Shown: one piece after another, positions 8,873 to 16,473 of the stretch | How positions within the stretch are numbered: the stretch's first letter is position 1 | Layout of the letters: each line of letters starts with the position of its first letter | Assembly (NCBI RefSeq): GCF_029537735.1 | Contig: NZ_JARPUQ010000002.1 | Location: forward strand, 423,436-487,435 | Direction of reading: 5' to 3' | Length of the DNA stretch: 64,000 bases | From: Robiginitalea aestuariiviva | GTDB taxonomy: Bacteria; Bacteroidota; Bacteroidia; Flavobacteriales; Flavobacteriaceae | The notes under the pieces: generated by a model | Seen by the model: the letters and a program-made list of their open reading frames with translations, nothing else | What the model was told of the DNA's origin: nothing | Database searches by the model: none | Position numbers and translations under genes: made by a program

Positions 8873-8880
8873 CAAAGGTA
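8873..8880 (-). promoter_or_regulatory. TAnnTTTG promoter box of the GT2 operon
   Basis: On the minus strand this reads TACCTTTG, a perfect -7 consensus, 25 nt before the GT2 start codon. No TTG at the ideal spacing was seen. Confidence 0.55.
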
Positions 8881-8915
8881 AACCTTTTCGTCCAATGGCC
8901 GGCGGCCGGTGGTTA

Positions 8916-9920
8916 TCAGCCTTTACGGGTAAAGGCCTCCAGCAGGGCTTCGGCGGCCCCGAAGGGGCTCATCTCCAGGCGGGCAACGGCTTCCCGTTTT
9001 TCGGCATAAGCGGCCTGAAAGGCAGGATCCTCGTAGAACCTGCCAACCAGGCGGTCCTCTAAAGTGCGCCGCATCCATTCCAGGTTTTGTTCCGTGCGTT
9101 TGCGCCCGAACCAGCCCGAGGCCTTCATGATTTCGGTATACTCCCGGATCAGGGTCCAGAGGTCCTCGATCCCGCTTCCCTCCAGGGCGGAACACAACAT
9201 GACCTTCGGGCTCCAGCCGCCGGCTTTGGGCGGGTAGAGGTGCAGGGCCTGCCGGAACTGGGTGGCGGCGCGGTTGGCGGCTTCCCGGTTTTCGCCCTCG
9301 GCCTTGTTGATGGCAATGGCATCCGCCATTTCCACAATCCCCCGTTTGATGCCCTGCAACTCGTCCCCGGCTCCTGCGATCTTGAGCAAAAGGAAGAAAT
9401 CGGACATGCCGTGGACGGCCGTCTCGCTCTGGCCCACTCCAACGGTCTCGATCAGGATTACCTGGTAGCCTGCGGCTTCGCACAGGCTAATGGTCTCCCG
9501 GGTGCGACGGGTAACCCCACCCAGGGAAGTCCCGGCCGGGGAGGGCCGGATGTAGGCGTTTTCATGCCGGCTGAGCTCCTGCATTCGGGTCTTATCGCCC
9601 AGGATGCTGCCCCGGCTTATACGGCTGCTGGGGTCCACCGCCAGCACGGCCACCCGAATGCCCTGGTTGGCCAGCATTAACCCAAGCGCTTCGATAAAGG
9701 TGCTTTTGCCCGCCCCCGGGACGCCGGTTATGCCGATGCGAATGCTGTTCTTCCCGGAATCCAGGCAGGCTTCCACCAATTTGCGGACATCCACAGCGTC
9801 GGTCGCCAGGGCGCTTTCCACCAGGGTGATGGCCCTTGCCAGGGCACCCCGGTCTCCGGTCTTCATCGTCCGGATCAGGTGGTCCAGGTCCCTGGGTTTT
9901 CGCATTTTTTGGGGTGCCAT
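8916..9920 (-). CDS. meaB: Methylmalonyl-CoA mutase-associated GTPase MeaB
   Basis: A 334-residue G3E-family GTPase. The P-loop is GITGVPGAGKST near residue 63, followed by VAVLAVDPSSRISRGSILGDKTRM, then ETVGVGQSE (switch/Walker B) and INKAEGEN, the base-recognition loop. MeaB loads adenosylcobalamin into methylmalonyl-CoA mutase and protects the enzyme from inactivation. The mutase genes are not in the window. The DUF2911 gene ends 17 bp upstream on the same strand, so the two probably share a transcript. It belongs with the cobalamin adenosyltransferase gene at 30.6 kb in the same cofactor pathway. Confidence 0.95.
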   Translation of the reverse strand: MAPQKMRKPRDLDHLIRTMKTGDRGALARAITLVESALATDAVDVRKLVEACLDSGKNSIRIGITGVPGAGKSTFIEALGLMLANQGIRVAVLAVDPSSRISRGSILGDKTRMQELSRHENAYIRPSPAGTSLGGVTRRTRETISLCEAAGYQVILIETVGVGQSETAVHGMSDFFLLLKIAGAGDELQGIKRGIVEMADAIAINKAEGENREAANRAATQFRQALHLYPPKAGGWSPKVMLCSALEGSGIEDLWTLIREYTEIMKASGWFGRKRTEQNLEWMRRTLEDRLVGRFYEDPAFQAAYAEKREAVARLEMSPFGAAEALLEAFTRKG

Positions 9921-9937
9921 GCTAAGGGGTTGGCAAT

Positions 9938-10504
9938 TTAATTGGGGCGGATGGGCACCATGATCTGAGTTTGGTCCCAGGAAAGCAGCAGTACCACCTC
10001 GCTGCGCACAATCTGGAATTCCAGCGTCAGTTGTTCGACCGGGTCCGGAAGGTTCAGGGCGGGAACCACAACCTCCAGTACATCCGTGTCCGGGTTACGC
10101 GTGGTCTTGCGACCACCGCTGAGCAGGGTGGCACCCCAGTCCGGGATCTCGCTGTTCAGGATCAGGGTCCAGGCCTCCGGGTTGGGGATGGTCCATAAAG
10201 AATAGGTGCCTGCAGGCAGGGGTTGGCCACCTACCTCAACAGCATGGGAGGTGGTAAAGGTAGTGGGTTCGTTCGCCCCGGTACGCCAGACGCGGTTGTA
10301 GGGGACCAGCTCCCCGAAAATTTGGCGTCCTTTTTTATACGGGGCGCTGTAATGCACCTCCAGGGTAATCCCGGAGGCCTCGTACACCGCTTCGCGCTCC
10401 GGACTGTGTTTTTTGGTTTGTTCCCGCAGGTAAGGCATTCCAAAGAAGTAGCCCAGCAGTAACAGGGCAAGCAGGATGCCCAGGATCCATTTCAGGGTTT
10501 TCAT
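9938..10504 (-). CDS. DUF2911 exported/anchored protein
   Basis: 188 residues from ATG 10502-10504; the 17 upstream codons of open frame are not needed. A single N-terminal hydrophobic segment (residues 5-25, WILGILLALLLLGYFFGM) is followed by the DUF2911 beta domain: EVHYSAPYKKGRQIFGELVPY, then VWRTGANEPTTFTTSHAVEVGG, then PAGTYSLWTIP and WTLILNSE. The family is common in Bacteroidota and of unknown function; most members are secreted or anchored in the periplasm. On the minus strand TATTTTTA, one base off the promoter consensus, lies just upstream. It is followed closely by meaB. Confidence 0.85.
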   Translation of the reverse strand: MKTLKWILGILLALLLLGYFFGMPYLREQTKKHSPEREAVYEASGITLEVHYSAPYKKGRQIFGELVPYNRVWRTGANEPTTFTTSHAVEVGGQPLPAGTYSLWTIPNPEAWTLILNSEIPDWGATLLSGGRKTTRNPDTDVLEVVVPALNLPDPVEQLTLEFQIVRSEVVLLLSWDQTQIMVPIRPN

Positions 10505-10701
10505 GGCGGTCGTATTGGTTCCGTTAAAAATACGAAATCGGGCCCGAACGGCCACCGGTTAATGTGACATCCGAAGCCCCCCAATGCTAAATTTCCGACC
10601 TTTAGGAATGCCCCGGGCAGCAATTTTGGGAAAATCCCGAAATTTTTGAAACGCCTTCAGATTTCCCTCGTCTTTAAGGCAGCAACGAAAATCAACCCAA
10701 C

Positions 10702-11259
10702 CTGGAACGTTCCGAACCGATAGCATCCGAGCTCATCCGCCAGTGCCGCAACCAGAACCGAAAGGCACAACTGGCCCTGTACCGCAAATACGCCCACGGC
10801 ATGTATTGTGTAGCTATGCGGCTGGTGCAGAACCAGGCGGATGCGGAGGACCTTACCCAAGAGGCCTTCATCAAGGCCTTCCGGAAAATGGACCAGTATC
10901 GGGGCGAGGTGGCTTTTGGCGCCTGGCTCAAACGGATCGTCGTTAACCGGTGTATCGATTTCCTCAAAGCCCGCCGGCAGCATTTTGTGGAACTCGAGGA
11001 ACACCGGCTGGTGGTAGCCGATGCCGACACCTGGGAGGTAGACGCCCCGGTAACTGCAGAGACCGTTTACCAGGCCATCGGGGAGTTGCCGGAGAAATAC
11101 CGGTATGTGGTTCAGCTCTACCTGGTGGAAGGGTACGACCACGGTGAGATTTCCGAAATCCTGGGGATACGGGAAGCCACCTGCCGAACCCGCCTGATGC
11201 GGGGGAAGGGGGTTTTGAAAGAACGCTTAAAGGAACATCGTCATGTCGCAGAATCTTAA
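10702..11259 (+). CDS. ECF sigma-70 family RNA polymerase sigma factor (start codon unclear)
   Basis: Region 2 is clear (LIRQCRNQNRKAQLALYRKY, then ADAEDLTQEAFIKAF, FGAWLKRIVVNRCIDF) and region 4 follows (IGELPEKYRYVVQLYLVEGY with EISEILGIREATCRTRL). This is an ECF sigma factor, controlled as a rule by an adjacent anti-sigma. The conserved frame is open back to the stop at 10675-10677 but contains no ATG, GTG or TTG before ATG 10801. Starting at 10801 would delete most of region 2.1. CTG 10702 is given here as the most plausible non-standard start; ATA 10720 or ATC 10735 are others. The 3' end overlaps the next gene by 17 bp. Confidence 0.8.
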   Translation: MERSEPIASELIRQCRNQNRKAQLALYRKYAHGMYCVAMRLVQNQADAEDLTQEAFIKAFRKMDQYRGEVAFGAWLKRIVVNRCIDFLKARRQHFVELEEHRLVVADADTWEVDAPVTAETVYQAIGELPEKYRYVVQLYLVEGYDHGEISEILGIREATCRTRLMRGKGVLKERLKEHRHVAES

Positions 11260-11824
11260 AGAACTATTTGAGCGGGAACGCGAGCGGGATTTCCCAATGC
11301 CGCCGGGCCATGAACAGCGGTTTGCGGCCCGTCTGGAAACGGAATTGCCTGCGCGCAGGCCCCGCACCTACCTTTGGGTGAGTATGGCTGCCTGTGTGGT
11401 GGGTCTGCTGGGCCTGGGACTCTGGTTTTACCGCCCGGCCCCGGATATAGGGGGAGGGGCTGCCGAAGTAGTGGTGCAGGATAGCACTGCCAATGGCAAG
11501 GGCCTGTCCCTGGGCGATCTTTCCCCGGACCTGAGGAAGGTGGAGCAGTATTACGCAGCCCAGATTGGGATGGAACTGGCTACGCTGGACATTTCGGATT
11601 CCTATAAGGCGGTGGCCGACGATTATTTGGGCCGCCTCAGGGAACTGGATGCCGCTTATCAGGACCTGAGCCGGGAATTGAATGAAGTGGGCCCCAACGA
11701 GGAGACTATCACCGCCATGATCCGGAACTTCCAGTTGCGGTTGGATTTGTTGCTGAAACTCAAAGCAAAGTTGAACGAATTAAAAACATCAAAAAATGAA
11801 ACAGTCACTGGCAGCAGCGCTTAG
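11243..11824 (+). CDS. Putative anti-sigma factor, single-pass membrane protein
   Basis: A 193-residue protein with a short cytosolic N-terminus of about 40 residues, one membrane helix (about residues 44-63, LWVSMAACVVGLLGLGLWFY), and a periplasmic part rich in helix. The last third (ELDAAYQDLSRELNEV, then FQLRLDLLLKLKAKLNEL) looks like a coiled coil. No recognised anti-sigma motif such as HxxxCxxC is present. The call rests on context: it overlaps the ECF sigma gene by 17 bp upstream and the exported coiled-coil gene by 29 bp downstream. The small cytosolic region would be the sigma-binding part (inference). Confidence 0.6.
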   Translation: MSQNLKELFERERERDFPMPPGHEQRFAARLETELPARRPRTYLWVSMAACVVGLLGLGLWFYRPAPDIGGGAAEVVVQDSTANGKGLSLGDLSPDLRKVEQYYAAQIGMELATLDISDSYKAVADDYLGRLRELDAAYQDLSRELNEVGPNEETITAMIRNFQLRLDLLLKLKAKLNELKTSKNETVTGSSA

Positions 11825-13238
11825 CGGCCTGCTATGTATGGCCCTTACAGGGGGCGGGACGGCCTACGGACAACAGTCCAGGACCTACAAGGAAAGTTTT
11901 AAGGTAGACCCCGAGGTGGCCGTGCGGCTGAACACCAGCCATGCGGACATTGAATTCGAGACCTGGAACCGCAACGAGGTGGTAGTGGAAGCCGTCATAA
12001 CCCTGAAAGGGGCCTCTGAGGAGGAAGCCCGGGCATATTTTGAGGCCGGGGGAATCAAGATTCTGGGCAACAGCTCCGAGGTAGAAATCAGCACAGGGGC
12101 CGAACCGGGTTGGGCCTTCCGGTTTAATGCCCCGGAGATCGAACACCTGGAAATCAACATCCCGGATATCCAAATCCCGGAGATTGCACCCATCCTGGAG
12201 GAACTGGACATTGCAGCCATGGTACCTCCCATGCCCCCTATGCCCCCGGTGCCCAGCTTTGATTACGAAGCCTATGAAAAAGATGGGGAAGCCTATATGA
12301 AACGCTGGCAGGAGGAATACAAGCAATCCTTCACCCCGGAACTGGAAGCGCGGATGAAAGAATGGTCCGAGCGGATGGAAGAACGCGGTGAGGAACTCAG
12401 CAAGCGCATTCAGGAACGCACCGCAGAAATGCAGGAGCGCATGGCCGCGCGGCAGGAGGAGATGCAACGCCGCAGCGAAGAACGGGCGGCGGCCATGGAG
12501 GAGCGTATGGAAGCGCGGGAACACGCCCGGGAAGAAGCAGCCAAAGCGCGTGAAATGGCACGGAAGGCCCGGGAAGATGCAGAGCGGTCGCGGGTATTTT
12601 TTATGCGCGGGGCGGAAGGCAATCGGAATTTCTCCATAGAGAAAACGATCCGTATCAAAATGCCTAAAAATGCCCGCCTGAAATTAAACGTGCGCCACGG
12701 CGAAGTTAAACTGGCCGAGAACGCACGGAACGTGCAGGCAACCTTGTCTTATGCAAGGTTGCTTGCCGCTTCCATTGTGGGGGATCAAACGGACGTTAGC
12801 GTCCGTTATTCCCCTGTGGCGGTGAAGGCCTGGAATGGCGGTCGCCTGCATGCGGATTTTTCCGAAGCCGTACAGCTGGACCAGGTGGAAACCCTGCAAT
12901 TGTCCGCCACTTCCTCCGAGGTGACTATAGACCGGCTTACCCGGGAATTGTCCATCCGCAACAACCTGGGCGCCTTGCGCATCGGGGCCATTGCGCCTGA
13001 ATTCAGCCGGTTGGAGGTAAACGTGCAGAACGGCAGCCTGGATTGCCTTTTACCGGATGCCCCCTACCGCATCAGCCTGAGCGATAATGCCTCCCGCGTG
13101 ACCTATCCGGCCGGGGTGGTCTGGAATACCGGGCAAGGGTCTAAAGGCGGAAGCCGCAAGGGCTATTTCGGCCGGCAGGATGCACAACCCGCCATTGTGA
13201 TCAACGCATCCTACAGCGATGTGAAATTGCGGGAATAA
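11796..13238 (+). CDS. Exported protein with charged coiled-coil insert (DUF4097-like adhesin parts)
   Basis: 480 residues with a signal peptide ending near GTAYGQQS. The segments before and after the centre look like the repeating beta-strand DUF4097/putative adhesin fold: VRLNTSHADIEFETWNRNEV at the start, then LKLNVRHGEVKLAENARNVQ, LQLSATSSEVTIDRLTREL and LEVNVQNGSLDCLL near the end. Between them sit a proline-rich hinge (residues about 142-152) and a very charged helical region of about 100 residues rich in Glu, Arg, Met and Ala, probably a coiled coil. It is the third gene of the sigma/anti-sigma unit, so it may be its target or the signal sensor. Function unknown. Confidence 0.7.
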   Translation: MKQSLAAALSGLLCMALTGGGTAYGQQSRTYKESFKVDPEVAVRLNTSHADIEFETWNRNEVVVEAVITLKGASEEEARAYFEAGGIKILGNSSEVEISTGAEPGWAFRFNAPEIEHLEINIPDIQIPEIAPILEELDIAAMVPPMPPMPPVPSFDYEAYEKDGEAYMKRWQEEYKQSFTPELEARMKEWSERMEERGEELSKRIQERTAEMQERMAARQEEMQRRSEERAAAMEERMEAREHAREEAAKAREMARKAREDAERSRVFFMRGAEGNRNFSIEKTIRIKMPKNARLKLNVRHGEVKLAENARNVQATLSYARLLAASIVGDQTDVSVRYSPVAVKAWNGGRLHADFSEAVQLDQVETLQLSATSSEVTIDRLTRELSIRNNLGALRIGAIAPEFSRLEVNVQNGSLDCLLPDAPYRISLSDNASRVTYPAGVVWNTGQGSKGGSRKGYFGRQDAQPAIVINASYSDVKLRE

Positions 13239-13324
13239 TCCTGCGGGTGCCGGCCCTGGAGGCCGGGACCAACCTCTTCTTCAGGGGGCTGCCTTAATAC
13301 CGTCATTCCAAAGCCCGTCCGGGT

Positions 13325-14023
13325 TCAGTGGGCATTCTCCTTTAAATATTCCGGAAAATTTTGTTTGAAGCGGTTCAGCCGCGGCACGGATACGTTCCGA
13401 ACATAAGGGTTGTTCGGGTGTTTGCGCTCGTAGTCCTGGTGGTAGTCCTCTGCCTGGTAAAAGGTTGTAAAAGGGGTGACCTCGGTAACAATTGGGCTGT
13501 CGTATACCTTATTCTCTTCCAGGGCCTGCATGTAGGCCAGGATAATTTTTTGCTCCTCAGGAGTCTGATAAAAGGCTATGGACCGGTATTGCGCGCCCCG
13601 GTCCGGGCCCTGCCGGTTGGGGGTTGTGGGGTCGTGGGAACCAAAAAAAACTTGTACCAGTTCAAAGAAGCTCACCTGCTCCGGGTCATAAAATACCTGT
13701 ACCGTTTCCGCATGCCCGGTTCTTCCGTAGCTTACCTCCTCATAGGTCGGGTTTTTCTCCAGCCCGCCTGCATAGCCGGAAACCGCTTCCTTTACTCCTT
13801 TCACGCTTTCGAAAATGGCTTCCACACACCAGAAGCAACCGCTGGCAAAATAGGCGGTCTGGTATCCCTCCAGGTCCTGTGGGGGCAGGGTATGGGTGAC
13901 CGCGCTACTGGGGGCTTCAGTTTCGGGCTGTGCCGGGGTTTCTTCTTTTTTGGCCTGGGTCTGGCAGGAAACCAGCAATAAAAGGGCAAGGATCCAGCGC
14001 AGGGGATGAAATGCGGTGTACAT
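13325..14023 (-). CDS. msrA: Peptide-methionine (S)-S-oxide reductase MsrA, lipoprotein form
   Basis: 232 residues from ATG 14021-14023. A lipoprotein signal (LLLLVSC, Cys20) precedes a flexible Glu/Pro-rich linker and then the MsrA domain with the catalytic GCFWC (Cys63 and Cys66), GYAGG, YEEVSYGRTGHAETV, FFGSHDPTTPNRQGPDRGAQYRS and DYHQDY. The enzyme repairs oxidised methionine; the anchor places it in the periplasm, where it would protect exported proteins. The frame upstream of the chosen ATG overlaps the M23 gene and is not needed. No msrB lies beside it. Confidence 0.94.
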   Translation of the reverse strand: MYTAFHPLRWILALLLLVSCQTQAKKEETPAQPETEAPSSAVTHTLPPQDLEGYQTAYFASGCFWCVEAIFESVKGVKEAVSGYAGGLEKNPTYEEVSYGRTGHAETVQVFYDPEQVSFFELVQVFFGSHDPTTPNRQGPDRGAQYRSIAFYQTPEEQKIILAYMQALEENKVYDSPIVTEVTPFTTFYQAEDYHQDYERKHPNNPYVRNVSVPRLNRFKQNFPEYLKENAH

Positions 14024-14183
14024 AGCTATATTTTTCTTTTGATGTTCGAAGATACAAAGGGATTGGCGGTCCATTCCCCAATACCTTGTTAATATCCCTT
14101 TAGGTCGAAACCCAGGGTATAGTCTTACAGCCAGTCCAAAATATACCTGTTGCCGGAATTGGATTTTACCGATATTTGAGGTG

Positions 14184-14792
14184 ATGAGACCCATTCTGGA
14201 TATCCCCTATTCCCCCGGGGCGTACCGCCCTATTGATCTCACCGGCTTAACCGATGCGGGTTGCCGCGAGGCCCTGGCTGGCTATTGGGATATGCCCGGG
14301 GTACGGGTGGCATACGGCGGCTATATGGAACGGCGGGGCCTCTACGATGGGTTCTCCCATTTTCAACCCGCCCCGGGGCAGGAACGCAATATCCATCTGG
14401 GCCTTGACCTCTGGGCCCCGGCCGGCACCCCGGTCCTGGTTCCGGAAGCGGCCACGGTGCACAGTTGGGGTCATCGCAAGGCTCCCGGGGATTATGGCCC
14501 GGTTATCCTCTTACGCCACGAATCCGCTCAGGGTCCCTTATACACCCTATACGGGCATCTGAGCCCCGAAAGCCTGAAAGGGCTCGTTCCGGGTAAGGTG
14601 CTGCCGCAGGGAGCCCTGCTGGCTACCCTGGGGCAGGAATCCGTAAACGGGGGCTATGCGCCCCACCTCCATTTCCAGCTGATCCGAGATCCCGGGGATT
14701 ACCGGGGAGATTACCCAGGGGTCTGTAGTTTGCAGGAGGTTGACTTTTACCGGGAGAATTGTCCCGATCCCCTGCCTTTCCTGGGGTGGTGA
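14184..14792 (+). CDS. M23-family metallopeptidase without signal peptide
   Basis: 202 residues from ATG 14184; GTG 14181 directly precedes it. The LytM/M23 zinc site is present: NIHLGLDLWAPAGTPV (His71, Asp75) and YAPHLHFQL near residue 160, with LYTLYGHLS between. These peptidases cut peptidoglycan cross-links, but this protein has no signal peptide, membrane helix or lipobox, so it is cytosolic or exported in an unusual way. GATATTTG at 14171-14178, one base off the promoter consensus, ends 5 nt before the start, suggesting a leaderless mRNA. It is divergent from msrA. After the stop a weak GGGG-AAAT-CCCC hairpin could end transcription. Confidence 0.88.
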   Translation: MRPILDIPYSPGAYRPIDLTGLTDAGCREALAGYWDMPGVRVAYGGYMERRGLYDGFSHFQPAPGQERNIHLGLDLWAPAGTPVLVPEAATVHSWGHRKAPGDYGPVILLRHESAQGPLYTLYGHLSPESLKGLVPGKVLPQGALLATLGQESVNGGYAPHLHFQLIRDPGDYRGDYPGVCSLQEVDFYRENCPDPLPFLGW

Positions 14793-14895
14793 CCGGGGAA
14801 ATCCCCCGTTGAAAAACCTATTTTTTCGCTTACCGGTTCGTGGACCCGAATCCGTTCATCGGGGCTTTTAATCCCTTAATCTGAGAATTTGTCAA

Positions 14896-14913
14896 ATACC
14901 GAAAAATAAGGGG
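14896..14913 (+). promoter_or_regulatory. Conserved leader box, copy 1
   Basis: ATACCGAAAAATAAGGGG lies 87 nt before the ATG of the first 77-residue peptide gene. Nearly the same string sits exactly 87 nt before the second gene. A weak AATTTG box lies 5-10 nt upstream, so this may be the 5' end of the transcript. Confidence 0.5.
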
Positions 14914-14946
14914 CTTTGGCCGATTTGAGGCCTATGGGTATGCCTG

Positions 14947-14968
14947 GTCTGATGTTATTTTATCAGAC
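14947..14968 (+). repeat. Inverted repeat in the leader of peptide gene 1
   Basis: GTCTGAT, an 8-nt AT-rich loop, then ATCAGAC: a perfect 7-bp stem between the conserved leader box and the start codon. It could be an RNA hairpin or a protein-binding site. Confidence 0.5.
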
Positions 14969-14982
14969 AAGAAGCCCAAATC

Positions 14983-15216
14983 ATGAAAGCCATTTTAACC
15001 TTCGTTTTTATCATTTTTCTCGGATTTTTCGTCCAGGCCCAGGAGCGTCCTGCTCAGGTTAAGGTAGAAGCCCTGCAGATGGAAATGGTTCAGGTGGCCC
15101 AGATTCAGCAAAACATGGCCATGGACAAGCAGGTAGCCCGCCTCTACCGTCGCAGTGGCTCCCGTGTGAAAAAGGCACTCAGCTTTGCGACCCTTAAGGA
15201 TCGCGGAGTAGCCTAA
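14983..15216 (+). CDS. Small exported peptide, tandem copy 1
   Basis: 77 residues: a signal peptide of about 20 (FVFIIFLGFFVQAQ) and a 57-residue mature part. The mature part is amphipathic helix at first (VKVEALQMEMVQVAQIQQ) and basic at the end (VARLYRRSGSRVKKALSF). The next gene on the strand encodes a paralogue identical at 47 of these 57 positions, while only 11 of 20 signal positions match. That pattern says the mature peptide is under selection and the gene is real. No known domain. The product should be released to the periplasm or outside. Confidence 0.82.
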   Translation: MKAILTFVFIIFLGFFVQAQERPAQVKVEALQMEMVQVAQIQQNMAMDKQVARLYRRSGSRVKKALSFATLKDRGVA

Positions 15217-15237
15217 GCTAAAAACACCGGCTTACCC

Positions 15238-15270
15238 CTGGGGTTTTACCCCCAGCCTCCCCTTTTTTTT
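15238..15270 (+). terminator. Probable terminator after peptide gene 1
   Basis: CTGGGG-TTTTAC-CCCCAG forms a 6-bp GC stem, followed after 7 nt by eight T. The gap before the T run is longer than ideal. Confidence 0.5.
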
Positions 15271-15384
15271 CACGATAGAAAATTCCTACACCCCTCGATA
15301 AAATGCACCCAAAATCGCCCAGTGGTTTTTGGGGTATGTTCCGTTTATCGATCATTTTTTACCGCTTATCCATATTTTGGCCAG

Positions 15385-15401
15385 ATACCGAAAATAAAGG
15401 G
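15385..15401 (+). promoter_or_regulatory. Conserved leader box, copy 2
   Basis: ATACCGAAAATAAAGGG, 87 nt before the ATG of the second peptide gene, the same distance as copy 1. TATTTTG at 15373-15379 is a near-consensus promoter box just upstream. Confidence 0.55.
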
Positions 15402-15418
15402 TTCTTCGACGAATGACA

Positions 15419-15440
15419 CCCCTCCTCCAGGGGCTTTTTT
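15419..15440 (+). terminator. Terminator-like hairpin inside the leader of peptide gene 2
   Basis: CCCCT-CCTCC-AGGGG followed by C and six T lies between the conserved box and the start codon. In a leader this layout suggests transcription attenuation; the stem is only 5 bp. Confidence 0.4.
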
Positions 15441-15471
15441 CCGTTTTAATAATAGAAAAAGACCCCAAGTC

Positions 15472-15705
15472 ATGAAAGCCATTGTAACCCTCATTTTTGT
15501 CCTTTTTATCGGTGTTGCCGCCCAGGCTCAGGTACGTCCTGCTCAGGTAAAAGTAGAGACCCTGCAAATGGAGCTGGTGCAGGTGGCCGAAATTCAACAA
15601 AACATGGCAACTGCCAAGCAGGTGGCCCGGCTGTATCGCCGCAGTGGTTCCCGTGTAAAGAAGGCGCTCAGCTTCGGTACCCGCAAGGATCGTCAGTACG
15701 CCTAG
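15472..15705 (+). CDS. Small exported peptide, tandem copy 2
   Basis: 77 residues from ATG 15472; the longer open frame starting at 15322 runs through the leader and is rejected because the paralogue begins at the same MKAI. The signal peptide (LIFVLFIGVAAQAQ) is followed by a mature part nearly identical to copy 1, ending VARLYRRSGSRVKKALSFG and a basic tail. Differences are mostly conservative. The 256-bp spacer between the copies is mostly unlike except for the conserved box near position -87 and the last bases before ATG. Function unknown; a structural, adhesive or envelope-active peptide is possible. Confidence 0.83.
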   Translation: MKAIVTLIFVLFIGVAAQAQVRPAQVKVETLQMELVQVAEIQQNMATAKQVARLYRRSGSRVKKALSFGTRKDRQYA

Positions 15706-15715
15706 GGTTGGCCGG

Positions 15716-16402
15716 TCAGGGATTAAGAACGCCCTTCAAAACTTCCCATACATTATCTGCAACCATCTCATGCCCCTTTGCCGTGGGGTGGATGCCATCT
15801 GCCTGGTTCAATTCAGGTACACCCCCTACATCCTTTAACAGAAAAGGGATCAGGTAAGTTTCTTCCGCCTTGGCAATTTCAGGGAAGAGGTTCTGGAAGG
15901 TATCCGTGTATTCCGGGCCCATATTCGGGGGGATTTGCATCCCCGCCAGCACCACAGTTGCGTCCGGATACTTTTCCCGCACCCTGCGGATGATATAGAC
16001 CAGATTTTCCCGCGTCTCGGTCAGGGGGATGCCCCGCAGCCCGTCATTGGCGCCGAGTTCCAGCACAAATACATCTACTTCCTGGCGCAGAATCCAGTCC
16101 AGACGGCTGCGCCCCCCTGCAGTGGTTTCCCCGCTAAGGCCGGCATTGACCACCCGGTAGGGATATCCCAGGGAGTCCAGGCGTTCCCCGATTCGCGCCG
16201 GGAAGGCCTGGGCGGGTTCCAGGCCGTAGCCCGCAGTCAGGGAGTCCCCGAAAAACAGGATCACGGCGGCTTCGGCTTTGGGTGCATCGGGTGTTTCGGC
16301 CTCCACCGCTTCGGGCCTGGCTTCCTTTTTTCCGGCCTCTGGCCCGCACCCCAATAACAGGAGTACAACTAAAAAATAACGAAATTTTAAGAGCTCTGCC
16401 AT
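15716..16402 (-). CDS. TesA-like GDSL/SGNH arylesterase lipoprotein
   Basis: 228 residues from ATG 16400-16402. A lipoprotein signal (VVLLLLGC) and an acidic linker precede an SGNH hydrolase domain: FFGDSLTAGYGL (block I, nucleophile Ser), NAGLSGETTAGG (block II), VLELGANDGLRG (block III) and DGIHPTAKGHEMVA (block V Asp-His). This set and order match the TesA/arylesterase group, which cleaves short esters, thioesters and lysophospholipids in the periplasm. It is divergent from a YbbA/YbbP-type transporter, the same arrangement as tesA-ybbA-ybbP in Escherichia coli. It converges with peptide gene 2, leaving 10 bp. Confidence 0.92.
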   Translation of the reverse strand: MAELLKFRYFLVVLLLLGCGPEAGKKEARPEAVEAETPDAPKAEAAVILFFGDSLTAGYGLEPAQAFPARIGERLDSLGYPYRVVNAGLSGETTAGGRSRLDWILRQEVDVFVLELGANDGLRGIPLTETRENLVYIIRRVREKYPDATVVLAGMQIPPNMGPEYTDTFQNLFPEIAKAEETYLIPFLLKDVGGVPELNQADGIHPTAKGHEMVADNVWEVLKGVLNP

Positions 16403-16473
16403 AGTGTGTATTCGGGTATTTCTTCCTGATATGCGTAATTTCAACCCTTTTAAAATCGGAATCTTAGGGGTTT

